Assembly: GCF_016765585.1 (NCBI RefSeq) | Contig: NZ_JAESWC010000002.1 | Span: 1,364,001 to 1,428,000 of the forward strand | DNA from: Clostridium rhizosphaerae | GTDB taxonomy: Bacteria; Bacillota; Clostridia; Clostridiales; Clostridiaceae | Length of the DNA stretch: 64,000 nucleotides | Reading direction: 5' to 3' | Shown: one piece after another, positions 9,775-19,518 of the stretch | Position numbering within the stretch: the first letter of the stretch is position 1 | Layout of the letters: the number at the start of each line of letters is the position of its first letter | Notes under the pieces: model-generated | What the model was told of the DNA's origin: nothing | What the model saw: the letters and a program-made list of their open reading frames with translations, nothing else | Database searches by the model: none | Translations under genes and position numbers: made by a program

Positions 9775-9810
9775 AGCTAAGCTGAATTTTTATTATTGTA
9801 CAGCTTAGCT
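9775..9810 (-). terminator. Intrinsic terminator of the formate/nitrite channel gene
   Basis: Ten-base perfect stem AGCTAAGCTG / CAGCTTAGCT just after the stop codon at 9816, followed on the minus strand by a T-rich run. Confidence 0.75.
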
Positions 9811-9815
9811 TTCTA

Positions 9816-10622
9816 TTATAAACTCTTTGAATTATTTTCATGCTTTACAACTGTTATTTTATTTCTTGATGAAAACCAGTATGGAAATGCTACAAATAAT
9901 GCTCCACCAACTATATTTCCTAAGGTTGCAAAAATCAAGTTATGTGCTACTCCAGCTGCAGTAACCTCTACTCCATGAGAAAGTATAGCTGCTAAAGGAA
10001 GAAGAGTCATATTTGCAACGCTGTGCTCAAAGCTTGTTGTTATAAATGCAAATAAGCACCAGAAAATCATTATTAATTTTGCTGTATCATCTTTTAATTT
10101 ATAAAAACACCAAACTGCAAGACAAACTAATATATTACAAAGTATTCCTCTTGCAAAAATTTGAAGTCCTGTTGGAGCTATCTTTCCTTGTGCACCTTCA
10201 ATAATAAATTTATTTATGCTTCCCGCTCCAAGTCCAGTTGCCAGGTATAGTCCAACTACTACAAGAGAACCTGCAAAATTTCCTATCCAGCTTGCTGCCC
10301 AAATCTTAACTGCATCCAGCCAACTTGTCTTTTTTTCAAGAGCTCCTATAGCCATAACCATATTAGTTCCGGTGAAGAGCTCTGCTCCTGCTACCATAAC
10401 CAAACTAAGTCCGATACCAAATGAGGCACCCATAGCTATTTTATAAACTGGAGAATTTCCCGCATGAAGATATCCTCCTACTGTAAAAATAAAAATAAAT
10501 GCGATACCAATAAACATACCTGCAAGAGCTGAAGCCATTAGATAACTTGCCTTGCTTTCCTTTAATACCTTTGCTTTTTTTTCTGCATAATGTACTACAT
10601 TTTCAATATCAGAACTAAACAT
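9816..10622 (-). CDS. Formate/nitrite transporter family channel
   Basis: 268-residue membrane channel of the FNT family (FocA/NirC), which conducts formate, nitrite or related anions across the cytoplasmic membrane. Six hydrophobic segments; the family signatures are visible as AGMFIGIAF in helix 1, GAELFTGTNMV in the helix-2 region and SFEHSVANM in helix 5, including the conserved pore His. Start ATG at 10622 has AAGGGGGAT nine bases upstream; an upstream in-frame alternative lacks this. It is monocistronic with its own terminator. Formate is the likely substrate in a fermenter, but neighbours do not decide it. Confidence 0.88.
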   Translation of the reverse strand: MFSSDIENVVHYAEKKAKVLKESKASYLMASALAGMFIGIAFIFIFTVGGYLHAGNSPVYKIAMGASFGIGLSLVMVAGAELFTGTNMVMAIGALEKKTSWLDAVKIWAASWIGNFAGSLVVVGLYLATGLGAGSINKFIIEGAQGKIAPTGLQIFARGILCNILVCLAVWCFYKLKDDTAKLIMIFWCLFAFITTSFEHSVANMTLLPLAAILSHGVEVTAAGVAHNLIFATLGNIVGGALFVAFPYWFSSRNKITVVKHENNSKSL

Positions 10623-10742
10623 TAGCCGATCCCCCTTGGTCAGTTTTTTAACAATGGTATTATACCATAATAATAAAAACAAATAGCTATTTCTATAATT
10701 TTCAGTTTTTTATTTTTAAAAAAATTTCAAATTTCAGATTCT

Positions 10743-11600
10743 CTAATGTATCGCCTTTTTCTTATATCTCTTTCCCGAAACCTCCACAGTACCTATTGTT
10801 ACCAGTGCATCATCATCAAAGTTATGAACAATATCCTTTAGCTTTGCCACCTCAAGTCGTGAGACAACAACATAAATAACATTTGTCTCACGTCCTTTAT
10901 AGCCGCCCTTTCCATCAAGAAGAGTCACGCCTCGGCCAAGTCTTGCTATTAATGCTTCTGATATTTCATTATATTTTTCTGATACTATCATAATTGCTTT
11001 TGATTCATCTACACCTTCTACTACAATGTCAATAACCTTAAAGGCAATAAAATATGCTATAAGTGAGTACATCGCTCTGTCCCACCCAAATATAAATCCC
11101 GCACTGCTTAAAATAAACAAGTTAAAAAACATTACAATTTCGCCTATTGAAAAACTTATCTTTTTATCAAGTATTATTGCGACAATTTCGCTGCCGTCCA
11201 AAGAACCGCCATTACGTATAATTAGCCCTACCCCTGCGCCTAGTATTATACCTCCGAAAACTGCTGCTAAAAGAACATCCTGTGTTAAACCTGGTATTGG
11301 ATGCAGCAAAGAAACTCCTATAGATATGCCTATTACAGAGAATATTGTAGAAAGGGTAAAGGTTTTACCGATTTGTTTGTATCCTAAAATAAAAAAGGGA
11401 ATGTTTAAAATGAGGGTAAATAATCCAAGTGGAAGCTTGGTTAAATGACTTACCATTATTGCTACTCCAACAACTCCACCATCTATTATTTTATTAGGAA
11501 CTAAAAATATTTCAAGACCAACAGAGTATAAAATAATACCTAAAAACATAAAAATAACTCTGCTCACTGTATGATATGATCTCTTTGATTTTTCTTTCAT
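10743..11600 (-). CDS. YitT family membrane protein (DUF161/DUF2179)
   Basis: 285-residue protein with five to six N-terminal membrane helices (YitT_membrane) and a cytoplasmic C-terminal DUF2179 domain (about residues 210-280, with GRGVTLLDGKGGYKGRETNVIY). Function of the family is unknown; its members are common in Firmicutes. Start at 11600: the SD AAAGGAAGTG lies inside a preceding in-frame ATG (11618), so the downstream ATG is preferred. It follows ileS after a strong terminator and is therefore a separate unit. Confidence 0.85.
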   Translation of the reverse strand: MKEKSKRSYHTVSRVIFMFLGIILYSVGLEIFLVPNKIIDGGVVGVAIMVSHLTKLPLGLFTLILNIPFFILGYKQIGKTFTLSTIFSVIGISIGVSLLHPIPGLTQDVLLAAVFGGIILGAGVGLIIRNGGSLDGSEIVAIILDKKISFSIGEIVMFFNLFILSSAGFIFGWDRAMYSLIAYFIAFKVIDIVVEGVDESKAIMIVSEKYNEISEALIARLGRGVTLLDGKGGYKGRETNVIYVVVSRLEVAKLKDIVHNFDDDALVTIGTVEVSGKRYKKKAIH

Positions 11601-11734
11601 ATATTCACTTCCTTTCATAAATTCAATTTTATGTTACTATAATATTTTTCTTAGAACAACTTAGTTCATTAAATATTAATTAAATGTTTATATTATCTCA
11701 TCTCAATTATCATTTGAATCTTTATATAAAAAAA

Positions 11735-11775
11735 TACCGTCCAGCAGGCAAAACTCTCTTACCTTACTAGACGGT
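11735..11775 (-). terminator. Terminator of ileS
   Basis: TACCGTC pairs with GACGGTA with an internal, partly paired loop; the minus strand continues with seven T. It lies 10 bases beyond the ileS stop codon. Confidence 0.8.
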
Positions 11776-11784
11776 ACTTCTTTA

Positions 11785-14700
11785 TTATCTTACAACTTCT
11801 ACAGATAAATTTAACTTTTCACCATTGATGTTAGCCTCGCTATATTCTCTTGAAGCATTATATACAACTTCTATAGCAAGTGTTTCCTTCATTATATGAT
11901 TTTCAAACTTCTCAACTACATCTTCGAGCATTTTGTTTCCAGCTACATAAAGAATTATCTTGTCAGCTACTTCAAAACCGCTTTCTTTTCTCATGTTTTG
12001 GATTTTGCTTATGATTTCTCTAACGTGGCCTTCTTCCTTTAACTCTTCAGTTATATGAGTATCCAGTACAACACCTATTTGCCCCTCTCCGGCGAATGCA
12101 TATCCTTCAAGTCCCTGCATGGTTACAAGCAAGTTCTCACTATTTAATTCTATTTCTATACCTTGAACATATATTACAACTACTCCACCATTTTGGATAG
12201 TTTGAGCTAGTTCCATCTGGTCTCTTGAAGCAAGCTCTTTTCTTATACCAGGTATCAGCTTTCCATAAGCCTTTCCTAGTACTGGAAGATTAGGCTTTAT
12301 TTCAAAATTAACATATTTTGAAAGGTCTGCACCAAGCTCTAAATCCTTTATATTAAGCTCATCCTTAATTATGTCGCTGTAATATTCAGGAAGAACCTTT
12401 GTGTTTAAAAGCATCTTGGAAAGAGGCTGTCTGTTCTTTATATTAGCAGCATTTCTTGCACTTCTTCCAAGATTAACTACTTTATAAGCCAAATCCATTT
12501 CTTCTTCTAGGTCTTTGTCTATAAGCTCTTCAGAAACCTTTGGCCAGTGGCATAAATGAACGCTTTCTGGTGTATTCTTATCTAATCCCACTACCAGGTT
12601 TTGATATATTTCTTCAGTTATAAATGGAACAAACGGAGCTGCTATTAAGCTTAGTGTCTTAAGAACTCTATAAAGTGTTACATAAGCTCCAACCTTGTCA
12701 TCTGTTAACTCCTCGTTCCAATATCTAGCCCTGTTTCTTCTAACATACCAGTTGGATAATTCATCAACAAAAGACTCTATTGATAAAGCTGCTTGAGTTA
12801 TTCTGTAGTTTGTCAAGTTTTCATCTACACTCTTAACCAAGCTGTTTAACTTAGACATTATCCATTTATCCATTACATTGCCGCTTACAAAGTCTTCATA
12901 CTTTGTTGGGTTAAACTGATCTATCTCTGCATAAAGCACATAGAAGGAATAAACATTCCAAAATGTACTTAGGAATTTTCTTTGTGCTTCTATTACTGCT
13001 TCTTCATAGAATCTTGATGGAAGCCATGGAGCACTTGCAGTATAGAAGTACCATCTTGTAGCATCAGCACCTTCGTTGTCCAGGGCTACCCATGGGCTTA
13101 ATACATTGCCCTTGTGCTTAGACATCTTAAGTCCATTTTTATCAAGCACGTGTCCTAGAACTACGCAGTTTTCAAACGGATTTGTATCAAAGATTGCAGT
13201 TGATATAGCAAGAAGTGTATAGAACCATCCTCTTGTCTGGTCAACAGCTTCTGATATAAACTGTGCTGGGAAGTTAGCTTCAAATAACTCCTTGTTTTCA
13301 AATGGATAGTGATGCTGAGCAAAAGGCATTGATCCTGAATCAAACCAGCAGTCAATAACATCTGATACCCTTGTCATTTCCTTATGACAGTGTGGACATT
13401 CTAAATGTACGTTATCTATATAAGGCTTATGAAGCTCTATATTTTCTGGCACATTTTTGCCTTTAGCTCTTAATTCTTCCTTGCTGCCTATCATTTCTCT
13501 ATGGCCGCATTCACATTCCCATATTGGAAGCGGAGTTCCCCAGTATCTTTCTCTTGAGATACCCCAGTCTATAACATTTTCTAAGAAATTACCCATTCTT
13601 CCAGTTCTAACATTGTCTGGAAGCCAGTTTATCTTATTGTTGTTTTCTAAAAGTTTATCTCTTAAGGAAGACATCTTTACAAACCAAGACTCTCTTGGAT
13701 AGTACAATAAGTGAGTATCACATCTCCAGCAGAATGGATAGGAGTGTGTAAAGCTTTCTGTTTTATAAAGTATATTCTTTTCCTTTAAATATTCTATTAT
13801 TTTAGGATCAGCTTTTTTAACAAACAACCCCGCCCAAGGTTCAACCTCTGCTACAAACTTACCTTCTACATCTACCAAGTTAACTAATGGAAGATCATAT
13901 TTCTTGCCCATTAAGTTATCATCTTCACCATAAGCTGGTGCTATATGAACTATTCCGGTACCATCAGTTAATGTTACAAAGTCTCCATGTATTATATAAA
14001 AAGCTTTCTTATCAACCTTTGTAAATGGCAATAACTGCTCATATTCTAATCCTAAAAGTTCTTCACCCTTAAACTTTCTAACTACCTCATATTCGCAGTC
14101 AAGCTTTCCAAGTAAAGCTTCAGCAAGTATTAAGTGTTCTTCATGATGAATTACTTCTACATAGTCGTAAGATTTATTTACAGCTAAAGCTACGTTGCTA
14201 GGAAGAGTCCAAGGTGTTGTTGTCCAAACAAGTATATACTTATCTTCACCCTTAACTTTAAACTTAACATATATAGAGCTGTCTTTTACATCCTTATAGC
14301 CTTGTGCAACTTCATGGGATGATAAAGCAGTTCCGCAGCGTGGGCAGTATGGAACTATTTTGTGGCCTTTGTATATAAGTCCTTTATCCCACATTTGCTT
14401 TAAAGCCCACCACTCTGACTCTATATAGTTATCTTGGTAAGTTACATAAGGTTCCTTCATATCCACCCAGTAGCCAACTCTTTCTGTCATTTCTCTCCAC
14501 TGCTCTACATAAGTAAATACGCTTCCCTTGCACTTCTCAACAAACGCTTCAACACCATAATCTTCTATTTGAGGCTTTCCTGAGATTCCAAGAGATTTTT
14601 CGACCTCAAGCTCAACTGGTAATCCATGAGTATCCCAGCCTGCTTTTCTTAAAACTTTATAGCCCTTCATAACTCGATACCTTGGTATAAGATCCTTCAT

Positions 14701-14889
14701 AACTCTTGTTATAACGTGTCCTATATGAGGCTTTCCATTAGCTGTTGGAGGTCCATCATAAAAAGTAAAGTACTCTCCATCTTGGTTCATATCAAAATTC
14801 TTTTGAATAACATCTTTTTCTTCCCAAAGCTTTAATATATCTTTTTCCATATTAACAAAACCCTTGGAAGAATCCACTTTTTTGTACAT
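11785..14889 (-). CDS. ileS: Isoleucyl-tRNA synthetase
   Basis: 1034-residue class Ia aminoacyl-tRNA synthetase charging tRNA-Ile. The HIGH motif is at residues 55-58 (GKPHIGHV); the KMSKS loop is KMSKHKGN; a CP1 editing domain ([26 protein letters not shown]) is intact, followed by the anticodon-binding domain and a C-terminal extension. The length and the KMSKH form fit the longer, eukaryote-like IleRS class, which includes mupirocin-tolerant enzymes (family knowledge; not shown here). Start at 14889 follows AAAGGAGTCGAGTGT; an ATG 18 bases upstream overlaps that SD. Expression is controlled by the T-box leader upstream. Confidence 0.97.
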   Translation of the reverse strand: MYKKVDSSKGFVNMEKDILKLWEEKDVIQKNFDMNQDGEYFTFYDGPPTANGKPHIGHVITRVMKDLIPRYRVMKGYKVLRKAGWDTHGLPVELEVEKSLGISGKPQIEDYGVEAFVEKCKGSVFTYVEQWREMTERVGYWVDMKEPYVTYQDNYIESEWWALKQMWDKGLIYKGHKIVPYCPRCGTALSSHEVAQGYKDVKDSSIYVKFKVKGEDKYILVWTTTPWTLPSNVALAVNKSYDYVEVIHHEEHLILAEALLGKLDCEYEVVRKFKGEELLGLEYEQLLPFTKVDKKAFYIIHGDFVTLTDGTGIVHIAPAYGEDDNLMGKKYDLPLVNLVDVEGKFVAEVEPWAGLFVKKADPKIIEYLKEKNILYKTESFTHSYPFCWRCDTHLLYYPRESWFVKMSSLRDKLLENNNKINWLPDNVRTGRMGNFLENVIDWGISRERYWGTPLPIWECECGHREMIGSKEELRAKGKNVPENIELHKPYIDNVHLECPHCHKEMTRVSDVIDCWFDSGSMPFAQHHYPFENKELFEANFPAQFISEAVDQTRGWFYTLLAISTAIFDTNPFENCVVLGHVLDKNGLKMSKHKGNVLSPWVALDNEGADATRWYFYTASAPWLPSRFYEEAVIEAQRKFLSTFWNVYSFYVLYAEIDQFNPTKYEDFVSGNVMDKWIMSKLNSLVKSVDENLTNYRITQAALSIESFVDELSNWYVRRNRARYWNEELTDDKVGAYVTLYRVLKTLSLIAAPFVPFITEEIYQNLVVGLDKNTPESVHLCHWPKVSEELIDKDLEEEMDLAYKVVNLGRSARNAANIKNRQPLSKMLLNTKVLPEYYSDIIKDELNIKDLELGADLSKYVNFEIKPNLPVLGKAYGKLIPGIRKELASRDQMELAQTIQNGGVVVIYVQGIEIELNSENLLVTMQGLEGYAFAGEGQIGVVLDTHITEELKEEGHVREIISKIQNMRKESGFEVADKIILYVAGNKMLEDVVEKFENHIMKETLAIEVVYNASREYSEANINGEKLNLSVEVVR

Positions 14890-14937
14890 ACACTCGACTC
14901 CTTTCATACAATTATCTTAATTATTTCCATAAAAATA

Positions 14938-15205
14938 AAAAAACTTCATCCCAAAAGGACGAAGTTAAATTCGCTATACCACCTAATGTTCAAACGCTGA
15001 CACGTTCTATCCTTTAACGCAGGATTACGGATTTGCTTACTATTTTTCAGCTCTCAGCTCAAAGGTGATTTTCCTTAAAACTTCCCTGCAGGCTTCCACC
15101 TATAGAAATTCAACTTCTACTGAATTAATTTTTATTATGAAGAAGTTGATTTTCTAGACCCGCTCTCTGTAAGTTCCATATTTAAGTACTTTTCCTTGTC
15201 AAAGC
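14938..15205 (-). ncRNA. T-box leader of ileS
   Basis: Minus-strand leader that senses uncharged tRNA-Ile. Seen: the AGAGAGC motif near the 5' end of stem I, a likely specifier AUC (complement of 15067-15069, in GGAAAAUCACC), the T-box sequence UAGGUGGUAUAGCG (14972-14985) and then a terminator stem AACTTCGTCC / GGATGAAGTT ending in seven T (14938-14966). The T-box sequence lets the antiterminator pair with the tRNA acceptor end, so ileS is read only when Ile-tRNA is scarce. The Ile identity of the codon agrees with the downstream gene. Confidence 0.93.
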
Positions 15206-15227
15206 TGTTATAATACTATTTTTTATT

Positions 15228-15256
15228 ATTTTATTACAATAATACTAAAATGTCAA
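15228..15256 (-). promoter_or_regulatory. Promoter of the ileS T-box transcript
   Basis: Minus strand: perfect -35 TTGACA (15251-15256), 17-base spacer, -10 TAAAAT (15228-15233). Transcription would start a few bases before the T-box stem I. Confidence 0.75.
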
Positions 15257-15319
15257 TTTATTGTCTCATACTTAATAAAAAAATATGTAAATATATAAAT
15301 ATTTATATATTTAATTTTG

Positions 15320-15478
15320 TTATTTAAACATTATCACAATAGGAAGTACTATTAAACTTATAGACATAACTATTATAACTACACTAGCAAATATATTTTT
15401 CTCCTTCCAAACCTCTTTTGAATATTTAAATGTAACTATTGCAATATAGATATATATAAGCAGTGTTATCCACTTCAT
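15320..15478 (-). CDS. Small two-helix membrane protein in the gerK operon (possible germination D-subunit)
   Basis: 52-residue ORF beginning two bases after the gerKC stop codon, with AAAGGAAAG upstream of its ATG inside gerKC. Two hydrophobic segments are clear: WITLLIYIYIAIVTF (about residues 3-17) and IFASVVIIVMSISLIVLPIV (about 29-48), joined by a charged KYSKEVWKEK loop. Some Bacillus GerA-type operons carry a small fourth 'D' gene for a two-helix protein that modulates germination (family knowledge). That this is an equivalent is inferred from position, size and topology only. Confidence 0.6.
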   Translation of the reverse strand: MKWITLLIYIYIAIVTFKYSKEVWKEKNIFASVVIIVMSISLIVLPIVIMFK

Positions 15479-15480
15479 TT

Positions 15481-16767
15481 CTATTCTTTCCTTTCCAAAG
15501 GACTTATTCCCTCGTCACTGCCCTTTTGCATAGGATTAGACGGAGGTGAGAGCTGCTTTCCAAAGCTTCTTATATTTATTTCATACTTTATATTTACTTT
15601 TGCTTCCGGGTAATGTTTCATCCAATTATACTTTCGAAATTCACCATATGTAAAAAATTTTTTTCTGGCTACCAAATCCCACTGAAACGGATCACCAATG
15701 AATTCCTTTTGTGTTTTATCAATAAGTTTTAGAGAAACTTTAGATAAGTATTTTTCTAGATAATCCTTAAGATATTTCTGTTTTTCCATATCTTCTGCAT
15801 AGTCAACAAAACTAGGTATCCCCAAAATATCCACAGTAAGAGGAATATAAGCATCAATTACAGGTTCTTCGCCTTCTAAATTCATCTTTATCTTTGTTCT
15901 ATTTTCTCTTATTATACGGGCATCAATTCTATATTTATTATCCATAGGATCGAGAAATGTTACCAGCATTGCTTTTGTCTCTGGCTCTTCTCTCAACATA
16001 GACACCAGTCTCATCTCATTTCCGTCCAACTTGCCAATCATCTTACCTTCTTTAAAAACTGCAGCTCCTATCATCTCAGCCGGACTTCCACCGCTTTTCT
16101 CAATTTGTCCGGGCATATAAGCTCCTTCATCAGCACCTTTTTTGGTTGGGAATTCTCTTGTTGTTGCATATATAGCCAAAAATAAACTTCCATGTGTTTC
16201 AGTTCTCTGCATAAATCTATTTAAATTTGCAAATGGAGGAACAAAGCCAGTCTCCTTCCATCTTCTTGATGTAAATTCGTAAAACTTCTGCATCCTATCC
16301 TCTAAAAGAGGATTATTTTTTTTGATGAATTCTTCTGCTGGTTCTCTAGAGACAATTATAGTCATGATTCTTCGCATTTCTTTATCTCTAAGAGAGGCTT
16401 CAATATATCTAAAAAATGATTCATCTCTAGCGAATTCTTCTCCTACTATAACAACTTTTGCATGTGCTAATGAAATTCTTCTGGTTACTGATATTGTAAT
16501 AAGATCTCTTGCACTCAATACACTTGGCGCTTCAAGCGTCATTACCTCTGATTTTATTTCTCCTGCTCCTCCTCCAGATCTTCCTGAACCAATTGTTTTA
16601 GGGTTAGTTATTTGAAAGGTTACTCTTACATTTCTTTCTGCTCCTTTATCTATACCTATAGCAGCTACATATCCTTCATCTTCTAGTTCCACCTTATCCC
16701 AGCATCCGGTAAGTATTGAACACATAAATATTACTACTAAGTTTAAGCACAACCTTTTAAATTTCAT
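15481..16767 (-). CDS. gerKC: Spore germination lipoprotein, GerAC family
   Basis: 428-residue lipoprotein subunit of a GerA-type nutrient germinant receptor in the spore inner membrane. The lipobox LTGC places the lipidated Cys at residue 22; the Ger(x)C signatures follow (VAAIGIDKG, SLAHAKVVIVGEEFARD). Start ATG at 16767 overlaps the gerKB stop codon by ATGA and has GGGGATT upstream; an upstream in-frame start at 16812 inside gerKB is unlikely. Part of gerKA-KB-KC, typical subunit order A-B-C. The germinant is not predictable. Confidence 0.92.
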   Translation of the reverse strand: MKFKRLCLNLVVIFMCSILTGCWDKVELEDEGYVAAIGIDKGAERNVRVTFQITNPKTIGSGRSGGGAGEIKSEVMTLEAPSVLSARDLITISVTRRISLAHAKVVIVGEEFARDESFFRYIEASLRDKEMRRIMTIIVSREPAEEFIKKNNPLLEDRMQKFYEFTSRRWKETGFVPPFANLNRFMQRTETHGSLFLAIYATTREFPTKKGADEGAYMPGQIEKSGGSPAEMIGAAVFKEGKMIGKLDGNEMRLVSMLREEPETKAMLVTFLDPMDNKYRIDARIIRENRTKIKMNLEGEEPVIDAYIPLTVDILGIPSFVDYAEDMEKQKYLKDYLEKYLSKVSLKLIDKTQKEFIGDPFQWDLVARKKFFTYGEFRKYNWMKHYPEAKVNIKYEINIRSFGKQLSPPSNPMQKGSDEGISPLERKE

Positions 16768-17858
16768 AGCTTGTAATCCCCTTTCCGCTGAGATAAGAAT
16801 AATAAAGCACACGGAACTATGTAAAAAAGAATCCAGTCTAAGTTTATTATTGTTTTTCTTGCTATGTTAATATTTTCAATGTAGTTTTCTGGAATCATAG
16901 ATAACATTAAAATAATAGCCGAAACTGCACTTATCATTTGTTTTTTTTCACTTAGCTTAAGTGTATAGCTTATTAGGGCGGCATCAGTATAAAGATACAT
17001 ACCGAACCTTATAACAGAAGCTATTATCCAAAACAGAAGAAAAAAAGCCTCAAGATTACTTACAAACCTTCCTCCATATATGAGCCTTGCAACTGTATGA
17101 AATGGAGTTGAGTTAATTACAACAGGTGGATAATCCATAACCATTATATATATAGCACTTAAAAGGCTTATTGAAATTACTGCATATAGCAATGCAATAT
17201 AGCTTGAATTCTTAAAACACTTATAGTTTTTCACCTGTGGAAAAATAACTGAAAATACTATCACCTCTGAAAATATGCCACTATATAGTACTCCGCCCTT
17301 TAAGATTTGTTTTACTCCCGCTCCTCCGATTGGATAAATATAATCAACTTTTATAAGGTTATATACTAAAATAACAAATGCTATTGTAATTACAATTATC
17401 CACGGTAAAGCCATCCACGCAGTCCTGCCTATTGCTCTAACCCCTAGTCTTGCGATAATATAACAGCTTGCTGTCATAGTAGCTGCAAGCACAAATATCG
17501 GTGTTCGTCTAAAGTAGATTGTAGATAAAATATCAACATAATTTCTTATGTTAGTAGCTGAAACCAATGTAACTGAAATAAAAAATAACATCCCTAAAAC
17601 TGCTCCGATATATTTACCTGTCAGGTGATATATGATCTCAATTAAATTTTTATTTTTATACCTTTCCAGAACAGCTAATAGACAAGAAAGAGATAAAAAC
17701 ACTATAACCGATGAAATAATAGGAATCATCCATCCAGCATTATCGCCTTGTTTATATAAAAGTGTTGGAGTGCTATCCGTAGCTTTTATTCCAATACATA
17801 TTATCAGCACGGCTGTATATTCTTTTATACCAAGCTTATCACCATCTCTTATATCCAT
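16764..17858 (-). CDS. gerKB: Spore germination permease-like subunit, GerAB family
   Basis: 364-residue integral membrane protein of the GerAB/amino-acid-permease (APC) type, with about ten helices; this subunit binds the germinant in characterised receptors. Start is set at ATG 17858, nine bases after GGAG; the ATG at 17867 abuts that SD. N-terminal DKLGIKEYTAVLIICIGIKA is typical of the family. It overlaps gerKC by four bases and follows gerKA by 14, so translation is probably coupled. Confidence 0.92.
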   Translation of the reverse strand: MDIRDGDKLGIKEYTAVLIICIGIKATDSTPTLLYKQGDNAGWMIPIISSVIVFLSLSCLLAVLERYKNKNLIEIIYHLTGKYIGAVLGMLFFISVTLVSATNIRNYVDILSTIYFRRTPIFVLAATMTASCYIIARLGVRAIGRTAWMALPWIIVITIAFVILVYNLIKVDYIYPIGGAGVKQILKGGVLYSGIFSEVIVFSVIFPQVKNYKCFKNSSYIALLYAVISISLLSAIYIMVMDYPPVVINSTPFHTVARLIYGGRFVSNLEAFFLLFWIIASVIRFGMYLYTDAALISYTLKLSEKKQMISAVSAIILMLSMIPENYIENINIARKTIINLDWILFYIVPCALLFLSQRKGDYKL

Positions 17859-17872
17859 AAATTTCATCTCCT

Positions 17873-19435
17873 TTACGATTTTTTGTCTCTAACCTCCTGT
17901 TTAGGCTTAATATTGAGCGGCCTGAGCCATTGTTTCCAAACCGGAGGTCTTACAACTAAATCTTTTGATGAATTATAATTAGGCGCAAATGGTGACATAA
18001 AATAAACCCCAAAGGATTGAACAGAGGAAAGGTATGCTATACAAATTGTAAATAAGGCTGCTATGGCATAAAACCCCATGGATACGCCAGCTATTAAGAA
18101 CAAAAATCTTCCGATCCTAATCATAAAGCTAAGGCTCATCTCCGGGATGGCAAAAGAGGCTAATCCAGTTATTGCAACTATTATAACAAGAATAGGGCTT
18201 ACAATATTTGCCTCAACAGCTGCCTGACCAAGTATTAGAGCTCCAACTATACCTATGGTTGGTCCAATAGGTGTTGGAATTCTTACCCCAGCCTCTCTTA
18301 GAAGTTCAAAGGATATTTCCATAATTAAAACCTCTATAAAAGCTGGGAAAGGAAGCTTCTCTCTGCTTGCGGCAATAGCTAAAACCAAGTCTGTGGGAAT
18401 CATATCTACATGATAACTGGTTACTGCGATAAATAATCCCGGTGCAAGAAGGGCTATGAAACAACATAAGATTCTTATAATTCTTATAAAATTTCCATAT
18501 GTCCACCTCTGATACTGATCCTCTGGATTTTGGAAAAGAGACCAGAAGGTCACAGGAGCTATTAATGCTTCAGGTGAGCCATCCATCAGTACTGCAACAT
18601 GCCCTTCTGATAAAAATGCCGCAACTCTGTCAGGCCTTTCTGTAGATAATACAGTAGGTACAAGTGAGTAGGGTCTATCTTCAATATATTGTTCAAGAAT
18701 AGATAGAGACTGAATTTTATCAGCTTGTATATTTTGCATTCGGCTTTTCACAGTTTTAACCAAATCATCGTTAGCCAAATCAGCTATATACATAAAAATG
18801 ACTATATTGCTACCTTTCCCACCCAAATCAATGGTTTCAGTTACGAGTTTTTCATCCCTTACATATTTTCGAATAAGTGCACGATTAGTTAGTTCTGATT
18901 CTATAAAAGCTTCCTTTGGTCCTTTTAATGTATTCTCGGAGGTTGTTTTTTGGATAGGCCTGTGCTCATAACCTACCGTAGCCAATATAATCGCTTCTTT
19001 CAATCCTTGAATAATCAATATAGAATTCCCATTGACTATTTCTTTTGTTACTTGTTTAAAGCTATCAGTTTTATAAGCATTTTTTCCTGTAATAATTTTT
19101 GATATAAGCGATGAAGCTATATCACTAACTTCACTTACCCCTATATTATCCTCTAGTAAAGGCTTTATGATTTGATTCTCTATAGTGTTTACATCCACCA
19201 TACCCTGAAGAAAAATCAGAACTGCTTGCCTTTTAATTGATTTTATATAGATTTGTCGAATTACAAAATCATGATTTATTGGATAACAAAATACCTTTTT
19301 TAAAAATGAGACATTCTCCTTTAAATCAAAAGTTAAAGTCTCTTCATTAGGTCTTAAGTCGCTTATTATTTCTTCGTTACTAGCTGAATTCTTATTTTCA
19401 CCTTGATTATTATGTGCAGCTTGAGTGCCTGGCAT
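17873..19435 (-). CDS. gerKA: Spore germination protein, GerAA family
   Basis: 520-residue A-subunit: a large N-terminal cytoplasmic domain (residues 1-300) and a C-terminal membrane domain with five or so helices. Family motifs: GSPEALIAPVTFWSLFQNPEDQY, and SREKLPFPAFIEVLIMEISF before REAGVRIPTPIGPTIGIVG. Start ATG at 19435 has GAGAGGTG seven bases upstream; a TTG directly before it is an alternative. First gene of the germination operon. Sigma-G control is expected for the family, but only a poor candidate promoter is visible in the short upstream gap. Confidence 0.93.
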   Translation of the reverse strand: MPGTQAAHNNQGENKNSASNEEIISDLRPNEETLTFDLKENVSFLKKVFCYPINHDFVIRQIYIKSIKRQAVLIFLQGMVDVNTIENQIIKPLLEDNIGVSEVSDIASSLISKIITGKNAYKTDSFKQVTKEIVNGNSILIIQGLKEAIILATVGYEHRPIQKTTSENTLKGPKEAFIESELTNRALIRKYVRDEKLVTETIDLGGKGSNIVIFMYIADLANDDLVKTVKSRMQNIQADKIQSLSILEQYIEDRPYSLVPTVLSTERPDRVAAFLSEGHVAVLMDGSPEALIAPVTFWSLFQNPEDQYQRWTYGNFIRIIRILCCFIALLAPGLFIAVTSYHVDMIPTDLVLAIAASREKLPFPAFIEVLIMEISFELLREAGVRIPTPIGPTIGIVGALILGQAAVEANIVSPILVIIVAITGLASFAIPEMSLSFMIRIGRFLFLIAGVSMGFYAIAALFTICIAYLSSVQSFGVYFMSPFAPNYNSSKDLVVRPPVWKQWLRPLNIKPKQEVRDKKS

Positions 19436-19495
19436 CAACGTTCACCTCTCTCACAAAAGCTTTATATAGTAGTTTCTGCAAGATACAAAAAAATA

Positions 19496-19518
19496 AACCA
19501 GCCAAAATTTGGCTGGTT
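19496..19518 (-). terminator. Terminator of the metallo-hydrolase gene
   Basis: AACCAGCCAAA / TTTGGCTGGTT, a near perfect stem overlapping the stop codon at 19517, followed by a run of T on the minus strand. It separates this gene from gerKA. Confidence 0.8.

Noticed and set aside
13161-13702. Short ORFs inside ileS on both strands
   Set aside because: They lie wholly within a well-supported ileS reading frame and have no start signals.
19440-19495. Sigma-G promoter of gerKA
   Set aside because: A GTATC ... CTATATA pair can be forced onto the gap, but both boxes are poor matches, so it is not listed as a feature.
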